The position numbers and the translations under genes are program-made. Source: UBA1161 sp002311745 (GTDB lineage: Bacteria; Planctomycetota; Phycisphaerae; Tepidisphaerales; Tepidisphaeraceae). Taken from it: a stretch of 64,000 bases of DNA. Positions within the stretch are counted from its first letter, which is position 1. Every line of letters starts with the position of its first letter. This document shows positions 52,131 to 61,441 of this stretch, piece after piece. The notes beneath the pieces are model-generated. The model made no database searches and was not told the origin of the DNA. It saw nothing but the letters and a program-made list of their open reading frames with translations. The stretch is from the NCBI GenBank assembly GCA_050018415.1, contig JBEKAB010000001.1, positions 1 through 64,000 on the forward strand, read 5' to 3'.

Positions 52131-52949
52131 TTATTGCCAATCCGCCGACATGCGGCCGCGGGCGATGGCGCTGGCCGCCAAAAACATCGCCACCGCGAAG
52201 GCGACGCTGATGCCAAGACAAGTCGTCCACGACGGCAACGCCAGCTTCCCCGAGTCCGCCCAGTACAGCGCCCGCCTCAAGCCGGAGACGCCGTAGCTCA
52301 GGGGATTGACGTTCATCACCCAGCGCATCGCCCCTCGGGCCCCGTCGGCGGGGAACATCGAGCCGGACAAAAACCACATCGGCATCAAAAACAAATTCAT
52401 GATCGCGTGAAACCCCTGTGTGGAGCTCATCCGCCACGCGATGCAAAAACCCAGGGCGGTCAAGGCAAAGCTGACGATCAGCATGATGCCCACCGCCAAG
52501 AGGAATGAAGCGGCTTGCAGCTTCACGCCGATGAGCGGCGCCAGAAGCAGGAAGATCACTCCCTGGCCGGTGGCCAACAGCGTCCCGCCCAGCACTTTGC
52601 CGAGCACGATCGCCATGGACGACACCGGCGACACCAGCACGGATTGCAAAAACCCCTCGCGGCGATCTTCGATGATCGAGATCGTGGAGAAAATCGCGGT
52701 AAAGAGCAGGATCATGACCAGCGTGCCGGGGAAAAAATACTCCATGAAATTGCCCCCACCGGGCGCGGCCGAGCGGAAGCTGCGTCCCATCCCCGCGCCC
52801 AGCAGGACCCAAAAGACGATCGGCGTGGCCAGAGCGCCGACGACTCGGTGCCGTTGCCGCACGAAGCGCACGATCTCCCGCTGACAGAGCGACGTCGCCG
52901 GCAAGATGACGCGCATGAAAATGGATGGTGTCTGGCGGCTCATGACCAC
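52131..52949 (-). CDS. ABC-2-type transporter permease
   Basis: This is a 272-residue permease with six hydrophobic segments and a cytoplasmic N-terminus. The typical REIVRFVRQRHRVVGALATPIVFW start, the SIIEDRREGFLQSVLVSPVSS coupling loop and the NPLSYGVSGLRRAL C-terminal motif are those of ABC-2 transporters (often drug or polymer exporters such as DrrB). The ATPase subunit is not adjacent. It precedes the DUF420 gene by 23 bases. Confidence 0.88.
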   Translation of the reverse strand: MVMSRQTPSIFMRVILPATSLCQREIVRFVRQRHRVVGALATPIVFWVLLGAGMGRSFRSAAPGGGNFMEYFFPGTLVMILLFTAIFSTISIIEDRREGFLQSVLVSPVSSMAIVLGKVLGGTLLATGQGVIFLLLAPLIGVKLQAASFLLAVGIMLIVSFALTALGFCIAWRMSSTQGFHAIMNLFLMPMWFLSGSMFPADGARGAMRWVMNVNPLSYGVSGLRRALYWADSGKLALPSWTTCLGISVAFAVAMFLAASAIARGRMSADWQ

Positions 52950-52991
52950 GGCTCGATTCTATGCCCCGCCGAGGAACGGACCAACCTCGAA

Positions 52992-53801
52992 TCAGCGAGG
53001 CCGCATTCGCCCGGGCGGTTCAATTTGCCACTTCACGGGTTTGCCGGTTCGCGGATGATCGACTTGAAGCTCGATGGCCGCCAACATCAAGCCGCCCGCG
53101 TGCGGCTTACCGTGGTAAACTTCATCGCCGACGATGGGGCAACCCAATTCCGACAGGTGAGCGCGAATCTGGTGTTTTCTGCCCGTATGCAGTTTGACGC
53201 GCAGCAGGGCCCAAACACCGCCGCGGCGGATTTGCTCGTATTCGGTGACGGCATGCCGGCCTCGGCCGGGCACACGGGTCGAATGCACGCAGCCGTCGGC
53301 CCATTCGACCAGGGCGGATTCGATCCGGCCTCTCTTGTGGAGCGGAGGAGGCGAGACCATCGCCAGATAAATCCGCGCCGCGCTGTGCCGGGCGAATTGA
53401 CGCTTGAGCGCATTCAACGCCAGCTGATTTTTGGAAAAGATCAGCAATCCCGAAGCGTCACGGTCCAGTCGATGCACGAGGCCGATTTTGTCCGTGGGCC
53501 GCGCCGCCTGCAGGATGGCCAGGGCGGTCGGGCGAGGTTCGCGCGGAACGGTGCTGGTCAGAAGCCCCGCGGGCTTGTCGATGACCAGGACGTCGCGATC
53601 TTCAAAGACCACCGCAAAGGGCAGCGCGGCGGGCGAGCTGCCGCGCGGCAGAATGCGCACGACGTCGCCTTCAGCCAGAGGCTGCTTGAGCGCCGCGGCG
53701 ACGATGCCGTTCACGCTCACGCGGCGGTCCTGCACCATGCGCTTAAGCGTCTGGCGCTTGGCGCCGGGGAACTGGCGGATCAACCGATCGAGCAGGATCA
53801 T
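52992..53801 (-). CDS. RluA-family pseudouridine synthase
   Basis: This is a 269-residue rRNA/tRNA pseudouridine synthase. An S4 domain (about 1-50) is followed by the catalytic domain with HRLDRDASG, in which Asp113 is the catalytic Asp. A LHTGRKHQIRAHL motif is near 205-217. The exact target uridine is not decided. The start at ATG 53801 makes its first codons overlap antisense-free the 3' end of the preceding TPR gene (stop 53743) by 59 bases on the same strand, so the two are coupled. Confidence 0.88.
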   Translation of the reverse strand: MILLDRLIRQFPGAKRQTLKRMVQDRRVSVNGIVAAALKQPLAEGDVVRILPRGSSPAALPFAVVFEDRDVLVIDKPAGLLTSTVPREPRPTALAILQAARPTDKIGLVHRLDRDASGLLIFSKNQLALNALKRQFARHSAARIYLAMVSPPPLHKRGRIESALVEWADGCVHSTRVPGRGRHAVTEYEQIRRGGVWALLRVKLHTGRKHQIRAHLSELGCPIVGDEVYHGKPHAGGLMLAAIELQVDHPRTGKPVKWQIEPPGRMRPR

Positions 53802-55863
53802 GTTTGTGACACCACCGCTTCCAGACGTCGCGATAGGCCGCTTCCACGTCGCGGGCCAGGCCGGCCGCGTCCGTCAGCGGGGAATTCCTCATTCGCTCAC
53901 GCAGACCGGCGCGCATTTCCACCAGGCGGGGCAGGTCGCGCGACAAATCCTTGGCGATGTCGAGATACTCGTCGGGATCGCGGGCGATGCAATGGGCCAG
54001 GCCCAGATTGCTCAGGATGCTGACGCCGCCGCGTCCCACGGCGGTGCGGCCCCGCAACGTCACCAGGGCGACGCCCATCCATAGGGCGTCCAAACTCGTC
54101 GTGTGGCCGGGATAGGGGAAGGGGTCCAGGGCAATGTCCAGGCGGCCCAGCAGATCGAGATATTGCTCCCACGGCAGGCGCTCAACCAATTCAACCCGCT
54201 CCGGGGCGACGCCGAGGCGGCCCAGAGTCTCTAGGACGGCCTGGGCGGTCCGCCCCGCCGGGCCGCGCAATACCAAACGCGAATCCTTCACCTGGCACAA
54301 AAGCTTCGCCCAGGTGGCCAGAACCGCCGGGGTCACTTTGCAGAAACTGTTGAGGCTTCCAAAAGTGACGTGCCCGCGCGCCAGCGCCGGCGGCGGGCCG
54401 ATGGGTCGATCCCCGCATTTGTCTTTCCAACAAATGTACGTCCGCGGCAGGCGAATCGTCGTTTCCGTATAACAGTCATCCGTGCCGGGCGGGTCCAGGT
54501 AAGGATCGCTGAGGCGATAGTCGATCGCGGCCAGACCCGTGGTGCCGGGGTATCCCAGATACGTCAACTGTACCGGCGCCGGGCGGCGGGCGAAGACCAG
54601 CAGGCGATTGTGAGCCATGTGCAGGGACAGATCCACCAAGATGTCGATCTGGCACTGGGCCACCTGCCGGGCGACTTGGGAATCGGACCAACCGGCGATG
54701 CGGTGCCACTGGTCGGCGCAGGCGGCGATGGACCGCGTCACTTCATCGTCCGATGGATTGTTGCTGAAACAGACGATCTGGAACTGCCGGTGATCGTGGT
54801 GCTCCAGGAGCGGCAGGATGGCCAGCCCAACGGGATGGGAGCGGAAGTCGCCCGAGACGTAGCCGATGCGCAGCGGTCGATCGGGGTCGGGATCGTTGCC
54901 GTGTTGCGGGATTTCCCGCGCCAGGTCCCGGGCGTGGCGGTCGTACCACTGCTCGTGTTCCCGCCGCAGAGCGAGCCCGTCCCAGTCGGGATGAAAATGC
55001 AGCGTGTAAAGCCGGTTGCTATGCGCCGTTTTGTTTTCCGGATGATGAAGAATGGCCCGATCGAACTGGGCCAGGGCCTCGTCGATTTGGCCCAGGTTAA
55101 AGAGAGTCACGCCCAGGTTGTTCAGGGCTTCGGGATCGTCGCCGCGATGTGCCAGCGCCCGGCGATAGCAGTCGATCGATCCATCCACGTCCTGGCGGGC
55201 CTTCAATGCGACGCCCAAGTTGTTGATCGCTTCGATGCAATCGGGACGCACCGCCAGCGCCCGCCGGAAACACGCGATCGATTCGTCGAGATCGTTTTGA
55301 AGATAGAGGGCGTTGCCCAGGTTGTAGAGGGCCTGGACGTTGTCGGGTTGCAGCGCCAGGGCGCGGCGGTAGGCGGCGATGGCCTGGGCGGCGTCGCCAT
55401 TCATCCCGCAAGCGATCCCCAGGCTCAGCCAGGTTTCGGCCCGATCAGGCTGCAACCGCACCGCCAGGCGGAACGCGTCGATCGCCTCGCCGAAGCGCCC
55501 GCAGCCGCGGAGCATCTGGCCGAGGTTGTACGCCGCCGGGGAAAAATCCGGCTGCAGGGCCAGCGCCCGCCGCAAAGCCGCGATGGCCTCTTCCGCTCGC
55601 GCCAGGTTCGCCAGCACCATCCCCCGGTTGTAGTGATAGGACGCCTCGTCGGCCTTGAGCCCAATCGCCTGGTCGATCAGGCGCAGCGCCGCATCTTTTT
55701 GTCCCAGACCAAACAGGACGACGCCCAGACCGTGCAGGGCTTGCGGCTGGGCCGGCTCGCCGGCCAGGATCTGGCGATAAATCGCCTCCGCCTCGAACAG
55801 TTGCCCCTGTTGCTGTCGCTGGGCGGCGGCTTGCAACGCCTGGGGAACCGTCGTCGGGGGCAT
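53743..55863 (-). CDS. TPR protein fused to GT41 (SPINDLY/OGT-type) domain, second copy
   Basis: This 706-residue protein has nine or so TPR repeats (residues about 5-270). A GT41-like catalytic part follows (about 330-690): LRIGYVSGDFRSHPVG, CQIDILVDLSLHMAHNRLLVFARRPAP, the FGSLNSFCKV segment, the LDPFPYPGHTTSLDALWMGVALVTL block and the GRGGVSILSNLGL tail. Compared with the 24912 copy, the active-site stretches are near-identical while the TPRs differ. The start is ATG 55863. A GTG at 55896 and ATG 55938 would overlap hemB. The following gene is the RluA-type synthase. Confidence 0.88.
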   Translation of the reverse strand: MPPTTVPQALQAAAQRQQQGQLFEAEAIYRQILAGEPAQPQALHGLGVVLFGLGQKDAALRLIDQAIGLKADEASYHYNRGMVLANLARAEEAIAALRRALALQPDFSPAAYNLGQMLRGCGRFGEAIDAFRLAVRLQPDRAETWLSLGIACGMNGDAAQAIAAYRRALALQPDNVQALYNLGNALYLQNDLDESIACFRRALAVRPDCIEAINNLGVALKARQDVDGSIDCYRRALAHRGDDPEALNNLGVTLFNLGQIDEALAQFDRAILHHPENKTAHSNRLYTLHFHPDWDGLALRREHEQWYDRHARDLAREIPQHGNDPDPDRPLRIGYVSGDFRSHPVGLAILPLLEHHDHRQFQIVCFSNNPSDDEVTRSIAACADQWHRIAGWSDSQVARQVAQCQIDILVDLSLHMAHNRLLVFARRPAPVQLTYLGYPGTTGLAAIDYRLSDPYLDPPGTDDCYTETTIRLPRTYICWKDKCGDRPIGPPPALARGHVTFGSLNSFCKVTPAVLATWAKLLCQVKDSRLVLRGPAGRTAQAVLETLGRLGVAPERVELVERLPWEQYLDLLGRLDIALDPFPYPGHTTSLDALWMGVALVTLRGRTAVGRGGVSILSNLGLAHCIARDPDEYLDIAKDLSRDLPRLVEMRAGLRERMRNSPLTDAAGLARDVEAAYRDVWKRWCHKHDPARSVDPPVPRRQAPDA

Positions 55864-55903
55864 CGGAAAACCCGCCTGATTTTCTTCGTGCGTGGCCACT
55901 GGA

Positions 55904-56881
55904 TTATCTGGCAAGGAGTTTAGCCGCCAGCGGCGCAAAGTAACTGATGATCAAGTCGGCGCCGGCGCGTTTGATGGCCAGAAGGGATTCCAGCACGGCG
56001 GCGTCGCGGTCGAGCCAGCCCTGCCGCGCGGCCGCCTCGAGCATGGCGTATTCGCCGCTGACCTGGTACGCCACCAGCGGCACGTTCAGGTGTTGGCGAA
56101 TCGCGGCCAGGACATCCAGGTACGGCCCGGCGGGCTTGACCATCACCAGGTCCGCGCCCTGATCGACGTCGAGCTGGGCTTCGTGCAGCGCTTCGCGGAT
56201 GCCGCGGGCGGGGTCCATCTGGTACGACCGCCGGTCGCCGAACTGCGGCGCCGACTCGGCCGCGTCGCGAAACGGTCCGTAAAACGCGCTGGCGTACTTG
56301 ACCGAATAGGAGAGGATTGCCACGTCCGTGAACTGCGCTGAATCCAACCCGGCCCGAAGTGCGGCCACGGCGCCGTCCATCATCCCGCTGGGAGCCACGA
56401 TGTCCGCTCCGGCTTTTGCGTGGTTGACCGCCTGCTGGACGAGGCGCTGGACCGTCGCGTCGTTGTCCACCGTGGAGCGGTCGGCGGTGAGGACGCCGCA
56501 ATGTCCGTGGCTGGTGTATTCGCAGAAGCACAAATCGGTGATGCCCACCATGGGGACCTTGCGGGTTTTGCTCTGGCGCAGGAGTCGGCAGACCACGTTG
56601 TCGGGATCGAGCGCGGCAGAGCCCGCGGCATCCTTCCGATCCGCATCCATCACGCCAAAAACCAAAAAGGCGTTGAGGCCCTGTTCGGACAATTCCTCGA
56701 GCCAGTTGGCGGCGACATCCACCGACATCTGATACACGCCGGGCATCGACGCGACTTCCTGCCGCAGGCCCCCGCCCTCCCGCACGAAGACCGGTACGAT
56801 CAGATCGCCTCGCGACAGACGCACCTCCGCCAGGCTGCCGCGGAGGCGGGCATTCAACCGTAATCGACGGGGACGAAGCAT
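55904..56881 (-). CDS. hemB: Delta-aminolevulinic acid dehydratase (porphobilinogen synthase)
   Basis: This is a 325-residue enzyme of tetrapyrrole synthesis. It has the two Schiff-base lysines, Lys195 in SYSVKYASAFYGPF and Lys249 in LVMVKPAGPYLD. The zinc-binding Cys118, Cys120 and Cys128 (DLCFCEYTSHGHCG) mark the zinc-dependent type. The start is ATG 56881; GTG 56899 would add six residues. It sits 40 bases upstream of the TPR-GT41 gene on the minus strand and diverges from bamD, with a repeat-built hairpin between. Confidence 0.94.
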   Translation of the reverse strand: MLRPRRLRLNARLRGSLAEVRLSRGDLIVPVFVREGGGLRQEVASMPGVYQMSVDVAANWLEELSEQGLNAFLVFGVMDADRKDAAGSAALDPDNVVCRLLRQSKTRKVPMVGITDLCFCEYTSHGHCGVLTADRSTVDNDATVQRLVQQAVNHAKAGADIVAPSGMMDGAVAALRAGLDSAQFTDVAILSYSVKYASAFYGPFRDAAESAPQFGDRRSYQMDPARGIREALHEAQLDVDQGADLVMVKPAGPYLDVLAAIRQHLNVPLVAYQVSGEYAMLEAAARQGWLDRDAAVLESLLAIKRAGADLIISYFAPLAAKLLAR

Positions 56882-56903
56882 GGCAATATGAGTCGCCACT
56901 GGT

Positions 56904-56972
56904 TAGTTGCTGGCTGCTCGTCGGCGAATTTAAGCCCTTTTTCCAGCAACTAGCAACTGGCAACCAGCAACT
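56904..56972. repeat. AGCAACT heptamer repeats with hairpin between hemB and bamD-like gene
   Basis: TAGTTGCTGG (56904-56913) and CCAGCAACTA (56943-56952) form a perfect 10-bp stem. The right side continues as imperfect AGCAACT heptamers to 56972. It resembles the GAATGAC hairpins at other loci in design but uses another heptamer. It lies between divergent genes, so it cannot be a shared terminator. Confidence 0.6.
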
Positions 56973-56992
56973 CATCCATTACAATCCCGGCC

Positions 56993-58024
56993 ATGGGCCG
57001 ATGGATTGGGGCTTTTTTTCTGGGCATCCTTTGTGTCGGGGCGGCGGCGTGGGGGCAGGAAAAAAGGACCTGGGAATTTCGCGACGGAATGTGGACGGAC
57101 GCGCAGCCCACGCCGACCACGGCGCCGGTGGTCGAGCCGGACCTGGACCGCGCCGAGCAATTGCTGGTCCAGCACCAACACAAGGCCGCCCGCAAAATCC
57201 TGTTGGAATGGGAAAAACACCACCAACATTCGCCGGGACGCGACCGGTGCATCTTCCTTCTGGCGGAGGCTTTTTTCCAGGACGACAGCCGCACCAAGGC
57301 GTTTTACTACTGCGATGAATTGATGGACGAATACCCGTCCAGCCCGCTGTTTGAGGCGGCGTTGCAGAAACAGTTCGACATTGCCGATGCCTATTTGAAC
57401 GGCTACAAGCGGCAGTTCTTGTGGTTCCGATTCATCGACGCCAGCGATGATGGAATCGAAATGTTGTACCGCATCCAGCAGCGCGCCCCCGGATCGCCCC
57501 TGGCGGAACAGGCCCTGCTGCACACGGCGGACTATTATTACAACAATCAGGACTACGACCTGGCGGAGGACGCCTACAACGCCTACGTGCGCAGCTATCC
57601 GCGCAGCGCGGAAGTTCCGCGCGTGAAACTGCGAGCGGCGTTTTCATCGCTGGCGCAATTTCGCGGCGTGCGGTTCGACGCCACCAGCATCATCGACGCC
57701 CGGGCCCAGCTCGTGGACATCGAGAAGACCTATCCGGAGATGGCGGCCGAGGAAAACGTCCCCTCGGTCATCGAGCAGATCGACAGCGCCTTTGCCAAGA
57801 AGATTCTGGAAACGGCGCAGTATTACGGCAGGACGCACGAGCCCAAGGCCGCCGTGTATCACTATCGGTTTTTGGCGCAGACGTATCCGAATTCACCGGA
57901 GGCGGCCGAAGCGCGGGCTCGGCTGGGGAAGATGTCGCCGGCGCTGTTGGCCGAGGGTCCGCCGCCCGCCGCCGCGGGCTACGCCCCGGCCACGCGGCCG
58001 ACCGCTGGCGCGGAGTTGCATTAG
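56993..58024 (+). CDS. bamD: BamD-like outer-membrane assembly TPR protein
   Basis: This is a 343-residue exported protein. A signal peptide (WIGAFFLGILCVGAAAWG) ends near residue 21. No lipobox Cys is seen, unlike classical BamD, so it may be a periplasmic BamD/YfiO relative. Five TPR-like helices with AEDAYNAYVRSYPRS and AVYHYRFLAQTYPNSPEA repeats, characteristic of the BamD/YbgF group, fill 55-315. A Pro/Ala tail ends the protein. It is followed after 6 bases by the lptE-like gene in an operon for outer-membrane assembly. Confidence 0.75.
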   Translation: MGRWIGAFFLGILCVGAAAWGQEKRTWEFRDGMWTDAQPTPTTAPVVEPDLDRAEQLLVQHQHKAARKILLEWEKHHQHSPGRDRCIFLLAEAFFQDDSRTKAFYYCDELMDEYPSSPLFEAALQKQFDIADAYLNGYKRQFLWFRFIDASDDGIEMLYRIQQRAPGSPLAEQALLHTADYYYNNQDYDLAEDAYNAYVRSYPRSAEVPRVKLRAAFSSLAQFRGVRFDATSIIDARAQLVDIEKTYPEMAAEENVPSVIEQIDSAFAKKILETAQYYGRTHEPKAAVYHYRFLAQTYPNSPEAAEARARLGKMSPALLAEGPPPAAAGYAPATRPTAGAELH

Positions 58025-58030
58025 AGCAGG

Positions 58031-58543
58031 ATGGCCATGTCGCGGGTGGGAATCGCTTGCGTGCTGATGCTTCTGCTGCCAGGCGGCTGCGTATCGCACG
58101 GCGGCAGTTATCACTGGAGCTCGCTGTATCGCCAGGACATTTCCACGGTCGCGGTGCCCCTATTTAGCAGCAAGGACTATCACCGCGGCGTGGAGTTCCA
58201 GGTATCCGATGCGCTGGTGAAGAAGATCGAGGAGTTTACGCCGTACAAGGTCGTGCCGCGCGAGCGGGCCGATACGATTTTGGAGGGGGAGATCGTGGCC
58301 GTGCGGCCGCTGACGGTGACGTTGGATCCGCACACGGCCACCCCCCAGGAGCAGCAATACACGATCGTCGTGAACTTCACATGGAAAAACCTGCACGATG
58401 GGAAGGTTTTGGTCAACCGCCGCGATTTTGAACAAACGTCCAACTATTATCCGACCTTGGGCGAGGGGCAGTACGTGGCTGCCCAGACGGCCGCCGAGCG
58501 GCTGGCGCTGGCCATCGTGCACGAGATGGAGGCGCCGTGGTAG
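58031..58543 (+). CDS. lptE: LptE-like lipoprotein
   Basis: This is a 170-residue lipoprotein. The lipobox LLPGGC puts the lipidated Cys at residue 20. The mature part has the LptE-like pattern: STVAVPLFSSKDYHRGVEFQVSDALVKKIEE with strand FTPYKVVPRERADTILEGEI and an AERLALAIVHEME tail. LptE plugs the LptD lipopolysaccharide translocon in the outer membrane. No LptD gene lies in the window. It is co-transcribed with the bamD-like gene. Confidence 0.78.
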   Translation: MAMSRVGIACVLMLLLPGGCVSHGGSYHWSSLYRQDISTVAVPLFSSKDYHRGVEFQVSDALVKKIEEFTPYKVVPRERADTILEGEIVAVRPLTVTLDPHTATPQEQQYTIVVNFTWKNLHDGKVLVNRRDFEQTSNYYPTLGEGQYVAAQTAAERLALAIVHEMEAPW

Positions 58544-58696
58544 GCCGCAAAAGCCGCCCAAGGCCCGGTAATTTCAAAGTGCGGCGGGGAATTGGGCGAT
58601 AAGATTTACGGCTGGAAAAGCACCACGGCTAACCCGTATGATGACAAGTAACTGGCACGGCTGGTGATGGATGCCGGCCGCGGCCAAGGAGTGTTT

Positions 58697-60730
<2,034 letters not shown>

Positions 60731-60734
60731 AGAA

Positions 60735-60786
60735 AATGCCGAATGCTGAATGATGAATTGGGGCTTTTCATTCAGCATTCCGCATT
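60735..60786. terminator. Hairpin between ftsH and the ANTAR regulator gene
   Basis: Arms 60735-60753 and 60768-60786 form a 19-bp stem with one mismatch and a 14-base loop. The arms are of GAATGCT/GAATGAT-like heptamers. It sits between two stops (60730 and 60789), so it likely ends both transcripts. It belongs to the same design class as the hairpins at 13604 and 35499. Confidence 0.55.
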
Positions 60787-60788
60787 CA

Positions 60789-61427
60789 TCATGGTTCATC
60801 TGCTCCCATTTCCCCCAGCAGTTCTTCCGATTCGATGATCTTCTTGGCCAGTTCGGGCGCGCTGATTCTGCGATTCTGGCTTTCCTGTTGCAGCTTTTTG
60901 TGCGCATCGGCCTCGGAGAGATTGGCGCGTTTCATCAAGATGCCTTTGGCGCGCTCGATGAGCTTGCGGTGCTCCAGGCTCTGCGCCAAGGCGGCTTTCT
61001 CGGCCAGCAGCACCATGTGCTCGCGGAAGCGGGCGACGGCGATTTCGATCTGGGCCAAAAGCGCCTCCTCGCTCACCGGCTTGATGAGATAGCCGAAGAC
61101 ACCCGCGACGCTGGCCCGATCGATCAGCTCCTTTTCGCCAAAGGCGCTGACGACGATGATGGGGCAGGCGCGGATTTTGAGCAGGCGCCCGGCCAGTTCC
61201 AGGCCGTCGCCGCCGCTGAGGCGGATGTCGGTCAGGACCAGATCGGGTTGATGCTGGCGGAAGAGGATCTCCGCTTGCTCGGCATCGGCGGCCTGCGCGA
61301 CGACGCGATGGCCCAGCTTTTCCAGGTGCGATTGCAGCCCCAGCGCCACCAGCGTCTCATCTTCGACCACCAGGCAGCGGTACGTAGAGCCCTGAGTCGA
61401 TGGCGAACTGCTCACGGATGTCTCCAT
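60789..61427 (-). CDS. Response regulator with ANTAR RNA-binding domain
   Basis: This is a 212-residue two-component regulator. The receiver domain (about 15-130) has acidic pocket Glu22/Asp23, phospho-acceptor Asp67 in LVLTDIRLSGG and Lys116. An ANTAR domain follows at about 147-205, with RKLIERAKGILM and the AHKKLQQESQNRR helix. ANTAR binds two-stem RNA motifs to prevent termination, as in EutV and NasR. It is directly downstream of the HisKA_2 kinase gene (14 bases), so it is the cognate regulator. Targets are unknown; attenuated leaders in this window (for example 43586) are possible. Confidence 0.9.
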   Translation of the reverse strand: METSVSSSPSTQGSTYRCLVVEDETLVALGLQSHLEKLGHRVVAQAADAEQAEILFRQHQPDLVLTDIRLSGGDGLELAGRLLKIRACPIIVVSAFGEKELIDRASVAGVFGYLIKPVSEEALLAQIEIAVARFREHMVLLAEKAALAQSLEHRKLIERAKGILMKRANLSEADAHKKLQQESQNRRISAPELAKKIIESEELLGEMGADEP

Positions 61428-61441
61428 GCGTCTGCCCCGGA